The notes under the pieces are model-generated. The model saw only the letters and a list, made by a program, of their open reading frames with translations, was not told the origin of the DNA and ran no database searches. Positions 16,104 through 22,160 of a stretch of DNA of 22,173 nucleotides are shown here, one piece after another (positions within the stretch are counted from its first letter, which is position 1; every line of letters begins with the position of its first letter). Source of the DNA: JANQIV01 sp050117315. Lineage in GTDB: Bacteria > Bacteroidota > Ignavibacteria > Ignavibacteriales > Melioribacteraceae. The stretch lies in NCBI GenBank assembly GCA_050117315.1, contig JASFMY010000120.1, forward strand, positions 1 through 22,173. Direction: 5' to 3'. The translations under genes and the position numbers were made by a program.

Positions 16104-16751
16104 ATGAGATTTTTTATTACGGTTTTATTATTGATAACCAGCTTGTATTCTTTGCCGCAAAACGATGGTATCGCAATGCCGCCGAATTCTATCTTAAAAA
16201 ACTTTAAACCGTTCCCAACCCCGCGTACAAACTACAGACCTGGCACGGTTTACAGAATAGCACAATCGGGTGTTCAATATTTTGTTGAAGATGTAAAAGC
16301 AATTAACGCTTTTGAAAGCGACGAAGGAACCATAACCGGAAGAATGAGTTTTACCAAATCTCAAATTTTGAGTTTGCTGAATATTGAAATAGATGTTGAA
16401 TACGTAACACTTGAAGTAGAAATAAAAAACGCAATACGCGAATTTAACGAGCAGACAACCCTTGATGACGCAATGTGGGAAAAGGATAATGCGGAAAGGC
16501 TGATTCAGGACGACAGTAGCAAATACTTTATTATTCGTGAAACAGTAACAACACAGGAAATTACTTACCGTTTCAGCGAAGCGGATTTCAACAAAATTAT
16601 AACGGGTAAAAGTACCCTTGCCAAAGCACGCGCAAGGGGAGACGAAGTAATAGATTTTCCTTATTCGGTAACAAAAAAATTCAAAATCCCGAGAAGGTTG
16701 TTTTACCTTGATCAGCAGATCGAAAAAGAACTGTATCCTCACGAGGAATAG
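16104..16751 (+). CDS. Secreted protein of unknown function
   Basis: 215 residues from the ATG at 16104; a TTG two codons earlier (16098) is possible but less likely. It opens with a signal peptide MRFFITVLLLITSLYS and probable cleavage near Leu-Pro-Gln, so the product should be periplasmic or outer-membrane exposed. The mature part is mixed alpha/beta and charged, with RPGTVYRIAQSGVQYFVED near residue 45, GTITGRMSFTKSQ near 80, and a late stretch TQEITYRFSEADFNKIITGK. No family was recognised and no catalytic motif stands out. A long minus-strand frame overlaps it, but only this strand gives a signal peptide and normal composition. It stands alone between two pseudogenes, apparently intact. 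Confidence 0.6.
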   Translation: MRFFITVLLLITSLYSLPQNDGIAMPPNSILKNFKPFPTPRTNYRPGTVYRIAQSGVQYFVEDVKAINAFESDEGTITGRMSFTKSQILSLLNIEIDVEYVTLEVEIKNAIREFNEQTTLDDAMWEKDNAERLIQDDSSKYFIIRETVTTQEITYRFSEADFNKIITGKSTLAKARARGDEVIDFPYSVTKKFKIPRRLFYLDQQIEKELYPHEE

Positions 16752-16859
16752 AAACTACATTCCTTAATAATTATTAACTCGTTGTTCGAAGTTCATTACA
16801 AAAGCCGCACGAACAGCCAGCTACATTCTCCTTTAAATCAATTGTAGGTGACACAAATT

Positions 16860-16880
16860 TTGCCTCCCCTTATTAGGCAA
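16860..16880 (+). terminator. Small hairpin, possible terminator
   Basis: TTGCCT (16860-16865) and AGGCAA (16875-16880) pair around nine bases, 109 bases after the secreted-protein gene. There is no T-run directly after it, so support is weak. Confidence 0.25.
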
Positions 16881-16899
16881 CTCTATTGTTAGATTTTGC

Positions 16900-16933
16900 T
16901 ATATTATTTGCGAATTAAATCGCAAATAATATA
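16900..16933. promoter_or_regulatory. Perfect 14-base-arm palindrome, probable operator
   Basis: TATATTATTTGCGA (16900-16913) and TCGCAAATAATATA (16920-16933) are exact complements around ATTAAA. It sits immediately before the first codons of the ATPase/DUF4143 remnant, where a promoter/operator would be. No T-run follows, so it is not an intrinsic terminator. A perfect 34-base palindrome of this kind next to a decayed gene suggests either a recently used operator or a recombination/replication structure. Confidence 0.55.
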
Positions 16934-17273
16934 CTTTTAAAAAATACAGCAAAGAATAAAAAAAAACTTTTCAAAGGAAAAGTTATAATTTTAACCGGTG
17001 CCCGCCAGGTTGGAAAAACTACTTTAAAATAAGTGAATGCATTAAACATAATTCATACAATAAATGAGATGTAAAAAACATTTTTGGAGAACCACCCAGC
17101 AGCAAGAGATTGATTATCTTGAAGAATTTGAAAATAAAATTGAGGCTTATGAATTTAAATGGAATCCGAATGCAAAAAGAAGAATCCCCAAAACATTTAT
17201 CGACGCCTACCCATCTGTAAGCAACTCTATTATTGACAGGGGAAATTATGATTCCTTTTTAGGGATTGATTAA
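16934..17273 (+). pseudogene. AAA ATPase with DUF4143, internally deleted
   Basis: Two ends of one gene without its middle. The N-terminal piece reads LFKGKVIILTGARQVGKTTL with the Walker A GARQVGKTT (16997-17023), the standard opening of the AAA_14/DUF4143 family, and stops at a TAA at 17030. From about 17076 the C-terminal piece reads HFWRTTQQQEIDYLEEFENK, then IEAYEFKWNPNAKRRIPKTF and IDAYPSVSN. That is the restriction-nuclease-like tail of DUF4143 (E..Q.EID and E-x-K type residues). Roughly 300 residues, including Walker B and most of the helical part, are missing. Family members are about 380-400 residues and often behave as accessory or toxin/defence-like ATPases; their function is not established. 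Confidence 0.75.
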
Positions 17274-17712
17274 ACCGGGACCCGGAGCCTTATCCGTATG
17301 GGGAGTAAATGCTTTCGTCAAAGAAGTAAACAGTTCTATAGCATGATACCAATAAAATAAAGCCTTGTTAGGAAGCTTTGACGTTTTATTTAGAAATTGA
17401 TAGTCTTTTGCATTTATTGAATAGTCGTTAAGTGATTTTTTATTATCAAATCTTTCAAGCTTATCTCCAAGTATGGAATCAATTGTCGGTACCGTCACTT
17501 TCACAGGACTGCCTTCAATTTTTAGAAAACCGGAATTTATATCAACCTAGGCAGTTCGGGGATAAGGATTTTCATCAAGTAAAATATCAAGCAGAAGCGG
17601 AAATTCGGAATCATTAATTCCCGAATTATAAAATAATTTATAATGAGCTTTTGGAATTCCTTTTTTATAACTCCGGTGTTCCTGTAGTTCAAAACGTAAA
17701 AAATGTGAACCA
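17259..17712 (-). pseudogene. AbiEii-like nucleotidyltransferase toxin remnant
   Basis: On the minus strand the frame reads GSHFLRFELQEHRSYKKGIP, then LLLDILLDENPYP, a TAG at about 17550, then FLKIEGSPVKVTVPTIDSIL and GDKL. The combination 'D.L..ENPYP ... V.VP.I.SILGDKL' is the recognisable middle of AbiEii/AbiGii-type toxins (PF08843), the nucleotidyltransferase half of type IV toxin-antitoxin systems. The N-terminal nucleotide-binding motif (GG.S.D..L) is not found. Beyond GDKL, the expected TAFAP motif does not follow directly, so the C-terminal part (to 17259) is rearranged. The antitoxin AbiEi is not in view; it may have been lost where the IS5 element now sits. Edges are approximate. 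Confidence 0.6.
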
Positions 17713-17824
17713 GCACAAACAGCAGTTAATATTTTTCTATTTCTTCTTTTTTTGCTTGAGTTATTATATCAGACTTCATGCGAAATAAGCATCTGAAAGC
17801 AATAATAAGTTTGTCTGTCTTATA

Positions 17825-18775
17825 GGAGATAATGTTCAAATTTAAGTAAACATTAAGTTTGTAAACCAGCAACATTCTTAAAGATTATAGAGTGATTTTT
17901 TAATGGATTTCTAAACCTCTGTGCTAATATTTGAAATATTTTCATTTTCCCAATTCTATGTTCTACCTTTATTCTCTTTTTAGAGAGTTCAATATTATAT
18001 AGTTTTTCTTCATCTGTTAATTCTTTGCCTTTTGGTTTCTTTTTAGGCAAAGTCATCCCACCAATACCTATATAACCTAAGTCACCTACTTTTTTTACTC
18101 TTTTGGTAGAATAGGCTTTCGTTTTGTCATTGAGTTTCTTCTCATGCATCTTGCCCGGTCTTGATTTACTAACCGACAAGATTTTACCTTTTTTATCTAT
18201 TATTACTTGATTTTTGAGTGTATGTTTTTTCTTTTTCCCTGAATAGTAATTCTTTTGTCCTTTCTTCAGTCTCTGTATCTGTTGTTCCGTGGCATCTATA
18301 AAGATTTCTATTAGTTCTTCTTCACTTAGATTTTCTTCTGATAGTTCCATTTTTCTTTCCGGTATCCTAAATATCTGCGATAACATTGCAGATAGATAGT
18401 TGATATGACGAGATACCTTACAGTTATGTAAATTAAATAGTAATCCCAAAAATGTTTGTGATAGATAGACCCGGTAATACATTAGCAGCATTAACAATTG
18501 ATTCTCTAAGTCTAACTGTTTTTTTCTCCCACCGCCGATATGACGTTGTCTTTTTATTTTCTTGAATCTCTTTTGTTCTGATTTCATATATATTGGTCCT
18601 AATTTTCTCAACAGATTTTCAAATTCTTCTATGTTTAGACCACTTAAGGATCTAAATACTTTCGATTTTTTCTTCACCACTGATATCGGATTGTTCATAT
18701 TTCTACCATTTTTTTCCTTTTACAATATTAACTATTTCGAAGTGGGTTTTATATGTGTATAGGTTTGTTTAAATG
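17825..18775 (-). mobile_element. IS5-type insertion sequence, ends not resolved
   Basis: Estimated span of the element around its single transposase gene. Both flanks carry an ATTTAA..AAAC pattern in inverted orientation (near 17840 and near 18770), which may be part of the terminal repeats, but no convincing matched pair or target duplication could be set by eye. It lies directly behind the AbiEii remnant and may have interrupted that locus. Confidence 0.45.
17853..18698 (-). CDS. IS5-type DDE transposase
   Basis: A 281-residue transposase, apparently complete. The N-terminal helical part contains GGGRKKQLDLENQLLMLLMY and the helix-turn-helix-like LSQTFLGLLFNLHNCKVSRH, typical of the HARBI1/IS1031-like branch of IS5. 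The DDE_4/Transposase_11 core has Asp135 in IFIDATEQ, Asp206 in KVGDLGYIG and Glu246 in IKVEHRIGKMK, with the usual KKKKHTLKNQVIID between the first two. The ATG at 18698 follows GGTAGAAAT on the minus strand. No internal stop or shift, so the enzyme may be active. This is the only insertion sequence in the window with an intact DDE gene. Confidence 0.85.
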   Translation of the reverse strand: MNNPISVVKKKSKVFRSLSGLNIEEFENLLRKLGPIYMKSEQKRFKKIKRQRHIGGGRKKQLDLENQLLMLLMYYRVYLSQTFLGLLFNLHNCKVSRHINYLSAMLSQIFRIPERKMELSEENLSEEELIEIFIDATEQQIQRLKKGQKNYYSGKKKKHTLKNQVIIDKKGKILSVSKSRPGKMHEKKLNDKTKAYSTKRVKKVGDLGYIGIGGMTLPKKKPKGKELTDEEKLYNIELSKKRIKVEHRIGKMKIFQILAQRFRNPLKNHSIIFKNVAGLQT

Positions 18776-19095
18776 TACCGGGCATGCGATAATGATTTTC
18801 CTTTATATACAATATGATTAATACCGGTATTACTGTTCAATAAAAAATAAACCCGGCAATTAATTCTCCATAATAATATAAAGCTGTGAAAGAAAGTAAT
18901 TAATTAAATTGAATTTTTACCGGAAAGAATTTATTTTAGGCTCAATTAATTGATAATTGAACACACTAATTATTAATATAAAATGTATTTGCATAATCCA
19001 ACCGTGAATATTCCAGGTTTCTCATACCGGATTGAGGTTGTTACCTTAATCTTCTATAGATTCAATCAAATAATAATAAAACAAGGAGAAATATT
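18699..19095. other. Intergenic region between IS5 and conserved hypothetical
   Basis: 397 bases without a plausible gene. The left part should contain the right end of the IS5 element. A perfect 14-base palindrome TAATACCGGTATTA lies at 18819-18832. The right part must hold the promoter of the next gene, whose AAGGAG ribosome binding site is at 19083-19088; promoter boxes were not assigned. Confidence 0.45.
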
Positions 19096-19557
19096 ATGAC
19101 GGAAAACAGGGTAAGTGCAGCATTGGAACAAACAGACCTTGACGAAATTTTAACTTCGTTAAGTGGTATTGAAACAAAGCTTTCATTTTTAGTTGACCTT
19201 TCAATTGATGAAAAAATGCAGCTTGTGAAATTTGGCGATAGAAGTGTCGCCTTTGTTAATAAGGCACTTGAATTGATTAACAGGACTGATGAATTTTTAC
19301 CGCGCAGTTTTGACGTGGAAGAATTTAAGAAAGATGCTGATTTATATAATAAACTTTATTCCATTTTACAGCCGATGAGAATGCTGCTGGAAAAACTAGA
19401 AGATACACAAATGTTAGCCGGCAGCGAGGCATATTCATCTGCATTGCTTGTTTACCAGCATGCAAAAATGAGTAAAAATACATTAGGCGGACTTGAATCT
19501 ATTGTAGATGATTTGGGTAAACGTTTTGTAAGAAAATCTGCCACTGTTACTGAATAA
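19096..19557 (+). CDS. Conserved hypothetical helical protein
   Basis: A 153-residue, acidic, almost fully helical cytoplasmic protein with no signal or membrane segment. Recognisable features are an opening MTENRVSAALEQTDLDEIL, the middle KFGDRSVAFVNKALELINR followed by PRSFDVEEFKKDADL, and GSEAYSSALLVYQHAK near residue 113. From memory, proteins of this layout ('GDKS.AFV.KALE ... P.SFDVEE ... GSEAY..AL..Y') are widespread in Bacteroidota and relatives, but no function is known to me. It has the strongest ribosome binding site in the window (AAGGAG, seven bases before the ATG), suggesting good expression. Downstream lies the 21-base repeat array, not a cotranscribed gene. Confidence 0.75.
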   Translation: MTENRVSAALEQTDLDEILTSLSGIETKLSFLVDLSIDEKMQLVKFGDRSVAFVNKALELINRTDEFLPRSFDVEEFKKDADLYNKLYSILQPMRMLLEKLEDTQMLAGSEAYSSALLVYQHAKMSKNTLGGLESIVDDLGKRFVRKSATVTE

Positions 19558-19657
19558 TTGTTCTTAAACTTATTGATTAAAAAAGATTCATATTGTCATT
19601 GTGGGTGTCTCTAATATGCCATTTTGACATCCAATATGCAATTGTGCTAGAAAGAGG

Positions 19658-19847
19658 TATCAATGGAGATACCCTGACCTATCAGCGATGATAGATAAAC
19701 TATCAACGGAGATACCTAGACTATCAACAATGATAGATAAACTATCAACAATGATAGATAAACTATCAACGATGATACTCAAACTATCAGCAGTGAATAA
19801 AAAAGTATCAAGGTTGATAGAAAATCTATCAAAGGCGAGCTTAACTT
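19658..19847. repeat. 21-base tandem repeat array, about nine units
   Basis: Units beginning TATCA start at 19658, then 19680, 19701, 19722, 19743, 19764, 19785, 19806 and 19827. The spacing is 21 bases except the first, which is 22. The commonest unit is TATCAACAATGATAGATAAA plus C, present twice in a row unchanged; the outer units diverge. CTATCA and TGATAG within each unit are complementary, so every unit and every junction can form a small stem. It ends 47 bases before the RAYT start codon. Unit length is a multiple of three, so it also codes (next entry). Confidence 0.85.
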
Positions 19848-19855
19848 TTAGATAA
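19663..19855 (+). pseudogene. Small heptad-repeat (coiled-coil) reading frame, one-base shift
   Basis: An ATG at 19663 is well placed behind AGAGG (19653-19657) but runs into a TGA after four codons (MEIP). The first repeat unit has CCC (19672-19674) where the like unit at 19701 has CC. Without that extra C the frame would give 63 residues: MEIPD, then seven heptads (LSAMIDK, LSTEIPR, LSTMIDK twice, LSTMILK, LSAVNKK, VSRLIEN), then LSKASLTFR and the TAA at 19853. As it stands, the in-frame part can start only at the ATG at 19688 (55 residues). Leu/Val at every first position and Ile at most fifth positions suit a parallel coiled coil. The complementary strand is open too, so coding is unproven. 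Confidence 0.4.
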
Positions 19856-19894
19856 GATTGTCAAAGATTACTTTTGTTGAAGATAGGAACACTA

Positions 19895-20623
19895 ATGTTT
19901 TATGCAAAAAGATATGCCGGTTTTAGATTGAACAAAAGGAAACATCCCGAAAGGCGTAAAACCCGTTGGTCGGCATACGATTATTCAAGTCCGGCGTGGT
20001 ATTTTGTAACAATTTGCACCGGAAAGATGCAAGAATTTTTCGGAAAAGTTATTAACGAAAAAATGTTTTTAAATGAATTAGGAAAAATTACCGAAAAATG
20101 TTGGAATGAAATTCCAAACCATTATCCAAATGTTGAATTGGATTATTATGTTATAATGCCAAACCATGTGCATGGGATTGTTATAATAAAAACTGTAGGG
20201 AACGAAGATATTCGTTCCTCACAGAATCCAAACAATGAGAACATAGGGAACGAAAATATTCGTTCCCCACAGACTCCAAACAATAAGAACATAGGGAACG
20301 AAAATATTCGTTCCCCACAGACTCCAAACAATAAGAACATAGGGAACGAAGATATTCGTACCCCACAGACTCCAAACAATGAGAACGTAGGGAACGAAAA
20401 TATTCGTTCCCTACATAAAACAAACCTATCCAATGTTATAAAAGGATTTAAAATCGGTGTTACAAAATTGTGTAAACAAAATAACTATTATTTCAAATGG
20501 CAAAAGTCGTTTTATGACAGAATTATCAGAAACGAACGCGAACTGTACAACATCCGGAAATATATACAACAAAATCCTCTGAAATGGGATTTAGAAAAAG
20601 GAATTGAAAATTTGGAAATTTAA
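19895..20623 (+). CDS. REP-associated tyrosine transposase (RAYT) with internal repeat insert
   Basis: A 242-residue Y1/HUH transposase. The opening KHPERRKTRWSAYDYSSPAW and WYFVTICT are the family start. The metal-binding HUH pair is in YYVIMPNHVHGIVII (His91, His93). The C-terminal LSNVIKGFKIGVTKLC, FKWQKSFYDRIIRNE and ELYNIRKYIQQNPLKWD carry the candidate nucleophile Tyr. RAYTs nick and move short palindromic REP elements. The ATG at 19895 with GGA upstream is preferred over the TTG at 19874. Residues 101-173 are an insertion of five 16-residue repeats (xGNExIRSPQTPNNxN) encoded by 48-base units each holding a hairpin. The insert lies between the HUH motif and the Tyr helix, where relatives have a variable loop. 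The gene looks intact. Confidence 0.88.
   Translation: MFYAKRYAGFRLNKRKHPERRKTRWSAYDYSSPAWYFVTICTGKMQEFFGKVINEKMFLNELGKITEKCWNEIPNHYPNVELDYYVIMPNHVHGIVIIKTVGNEDIRSSQNPNNENIGNENIRSPQTPNNKNIGNENIRSPQTPNNKNIGNEDIRTPQTPNNENVGNENIRSLHKTNLSNVIKGFKIGVTKLCKQNNYYFKWQKSFYDRIIRNERELYNIRKYIQQNPLKWDLEKGIENLEI
20195..20414 (+). repeat. Five 48-base hairpin units inside the RAYT gene
   Basis: Hairpins start (at GGG) at 20198, 20246, 20294, 20342 and 20390, exactly 48 bases apart. Each pairs GGGAACGAA with TTCGTTCCC around a four-base GATA or AATA loop; the first ends in TTCC+T and the fourth has one mismatch (TTCGTACCC). The last unit has the longest stem: GTAGGGAACGAA with TTCGTTCCCTAC, 12 perfect pairs. 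Units 2 and 3 are nearly identical, a sign of recent expansion. Because 48 is 16 codons, the frame stays open throughout. Confidence 0.93.
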
Positions 20624-20675
20624 AACATAGGAACAGATAGCGACTTGTTCATACAACAAAATAAAAGATTGAAAA

Positions 20676-20915
20676 ATGGCTAAAAGAGAAACTCACCACG
20701 TGGTACCCAACAAAGAAAGAGGCGGATGGGATGTTAAAAAAGGCGGTTCGGAAAAAGCAATTAAGCATTTTGATAAAAAACAAGATGCTGTAGACCACGG
20801 AAGGCAAATAAGTATAAACCAAAAAACTGAATTTATAATTCATAGAAAAGACGGGATTATTCAGAAGGCAGACAGTCATGGCGGGGATCCAAATCCGCCG
20901 AAGGATAAGAAGTAG
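20676..20915 (+). CDS. DUF2188 domain protein
   Basis: A 79-residue basic, soluble protein. THHVVPNKERGGWDVKKGGS is the start of DUF2188 (PF09954), then KHFDKKQDAVDHGRQISINQ and EFIIHRKDGIIQKADSHGGD with the closing PNPP complete the domain; it is full length. Members are small two-strand-plus-helix proteins of unknown role, often scattered near mobile elements. The ATG at 20676 has no strong ribosome binding site (GATTGAAAA). It follows the RAYT by 52 bases and could share its transcript. A large palindromic element begins 31 bases after its stop. Confidence 0.82.
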   Translation: MAKRETHHVVPNKERGGWDVKKGGSEKAIKHFDKKQDAVDHGRQISINQKTEFIIHRKDGIIQKADSHGGDPNPPKDKK

Positions 20916-20945
20916 ATAATATTGAAAAAGATGATATACTTGTTG

Positions 20946-21068
20946 CAAATTGTTTTTGGGATTTTGCCATAAAGTCCTCTCTTTTTAAGACCTGCCCGTA
21001 CGAGACTTTGGGAGGCGGGGAGGATTTAGGTGAGTTTTAAATAAAAACAAAATCCCAAAACCAATTTG
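20946..21068. repeat. Large palindromic (MITE/REP-like) element
   Basis: Outer arms 20946-20966 and 21048-21068 match in 20 of 21 positions as inverted repeats (CAAATTG..TTTTGGGATTTTG type). Inside, TAAAGTCCTC (20970-20979) can pair with GAGGATTTA (21020-21028) with one bulge, and CCTGCCC near 20991 faces GGCGGGG near 21014. The whole 123 bases could fold into one long interrupted stem. From memory, a similar dispersed palindrome with TAAATCC..GGATTTA arms is common in Bacteroidota genomes. No open frame. It may be a non-autonomous element or the source of a structured RNA. Confidence 0.65.
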
Positions 21069-21181
21069 GCTTGTGTATAGTACTATATAATGAATACAGA
21101 TGTTATATATGACCCTATAATACAGGGGATGTTGTTTTATAAATGTGTTATACCTCCGGTATCCAGGTGTATGTAACGGGA

Positions 21182-21196
21182 TTATCCCGGGGATAA
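21182..21196. promoter_or_regulatory. 15-base palindrome upstream of a two-gene operon
   Basis: TTATCCC and GGGATAA pair around a single G. It lies 68 bases before the ATG of the membrane protein gene and could be an operator. It is the only notable structure in the otherwise plain AT-rich spacer 21069-21264. Confidence 0.35.
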
Positions 21197-21264
21197 TTAG
21201 TTATGCTTTTACTGAACTTAAAATAAATTATTGATTTATTTTCATTATAAAAGTTTTAGCAAAC

Positions 21265-21783
21265 ATGGATTCTACATTGACTTTAGTTAAAGAGTATATT
21301 ATGAAATACTCAGATGGAGTTAGTGCTTGGAGTACACTGGCAATAGCTTGTTTAACTTTTGTTATAGTTATAGTTGGATACATACAATTACGATATCTTG
21401 TTCATTCCCACAAACTATCTACTTTATCACAATATTTAGTTAGATACAATCACATAATTGCCAAAATTCCATTAATTATATTAAAAGATAATATTTCATT
21501 AAATAGTCTTGATGAGAAACAAAGGAAAGAGATATTACAAATAATGTTTGATTATTGGAATTTAATTGCAGAGGAATTCATGTTTAGAAGAAGAGGATGG
21601 ATTGACAAACATATTTGGGAAGGTTGGGAAAGAGGATTAGAATTTCATATTAAAAACCATAGTATTTTTTTAGATAGCTGGAATATAATTTCAAAATCTC
21701 ATAGATATAACCGTATGTTGAGAGAATTCATTGATTTAAGAATCTCTTGTGATGGAAAAGTTAAAAACCATGGTAACATATAA
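21265..21783 (+). CDS. Membrane-anchored hypothetical protein
   Basis: 172 residues with one clear membrane helix near the start (TLAIACLTFVIVIVGYIQLR, about residues 25-44), followed by a helical cytoplasmic part. Its best-marked stretch is FDYWNLIAEEFMFRRRGWID followed by IWEGWERGLEFHIKN. The layout (one helix, then a 'F.YW..I.......I......W' domain) resembles DUF4760-like proteins, but I cannot assign it firmly. A second ATG at 21301 would drop the first 12 residues while keeping the helix; neither start has a strong ribosome binding site. The stop is followed after two bases by the next ATG, so both genes are one operon. Confidence 0.65.
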   Translation: MDSTLTLVKEYIMKYSDGVSAWSTLAIACLTFVIVIVGYIQLRYLVHSHKLSTLSQYLVRYNHIIAKIPLIILKDNISLNSLDEKQRKEILQIMFDYWNLIAEEFMFRRRGWIDKHIWEGWERGLEFHIKNHSIFLDSWNIISKSHRYNRMLREFIDLRISCDGKVKNHGNI

Positions 21784-21785
21784 TT

Positions 21786-22079
21786 ATGAATAAGCAAGAT
21801 AAAAGCTATAATTTAAATAATCCTTTTTATGATCAATTTAAAAATTATTTAATTTGTAAATATAAAGATGATGATTGTCCATTAAACGAATTAGAGTTAA
21901 AAAATGCTTTGCTTTTGGGAGCTCATTTTAGAGGGATAAGTACTGTTGAAGGCAGAAGAAGTGCAATTGTAATGAAAAGAAAGTGTTATCCAGATAATTT
22001 GGAAGAAAAGGTTTATGATATTTTTGATAAAATCTTTTTGAAATTATATTTCCAAAACAGATATGTGATTTATGTTTAA
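21786..22079 (+). CDS. Small hypothetical protein, operon partner
   Basis: 97 residues, soluble, basic and aromatic-rich, no signal or membrane segment. Not recognised. Visible features are a central ELELKNALLLGAHFRGISTV and the basic stretch EGRRSAIVMKRK, followed by a helical, hydrophobic C-terminus (KIFLKLYFQNRYVIYV). It starts two bases after the membrane protein stop, without its own strong ribosome binding site, which points to coupled translation and possibly a joint function. A palindromic repeat follows eight bases after its stop and may end the transcript. Confidence 0.55.
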   Translation: MNKQDKSYNLNNPFYDQFKNYLICKYKDDDCPLNELELKNALLLGAHFRGISTVEGRRSAIVMKRKCYPDNLEEKVYDIFDKIFLKLYFQNRYVIYV

Positions 22080-22086
22080 CTTTAAA

Positions 22087-22160
22087 GAATTTTATCTGGA
22101 AATGACAAAAAAAATATAAAGGCGGCTAAAGCTATATTATGTCATTTACAGATAAAATTC
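22087..22160. repeat. 20-base inverted repeat at window end
   Basis: GAATTTTATCTGGAAATGAC (22087-22106) and GTCATTTACAGATAAAATTC (22141-22160) match as inverted repeats in 19 of 20 positions, with a 34-base loop holding GGCGGCTAAAGC. The core CGGCTAAAGC is shared with the palindrome at 237-271. Placement eight bases after a gene stop allows a terminator role, but the length and the shared core suggest a dispersed palindromic element. Confidence 0.6.

Noticed and set aside
16194..16742. Minus-strand open frame of 182 codons
   Set aside because: It mirrors the secreted-protein gene. Its translation is rich in Cys, Phe and Tyr, as expected of a shadow frame, and it has no start context or family resemblance.
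17826..17870. Left terminal inverted repeat of the IS5 element
   Set aside because: Only a short ATTTAA..AAAC similarity with the right flank could be found, too weak to define the ends or a target duplication.
19658..19847. CRISPR array
   Set aside because: The 21-base units are contiguous with no unique spacers, and no cas genes are nearby. It is a tandem repeat.
20195..20414. CRISPR array inside 19895-20623
   Set aside because: The segments between hairpins are repeated too (48-base period), and the whole lies in one open frame of a transposase.
20146..20433. Two overlapping minus-strand frames with regular repeats (ERIFSFPMF and NEYFRSLCS types)
   Set aside because: They are the antisense of the RAYT repeat. 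The regularity comes from the 48-base array, and no start signal is present.
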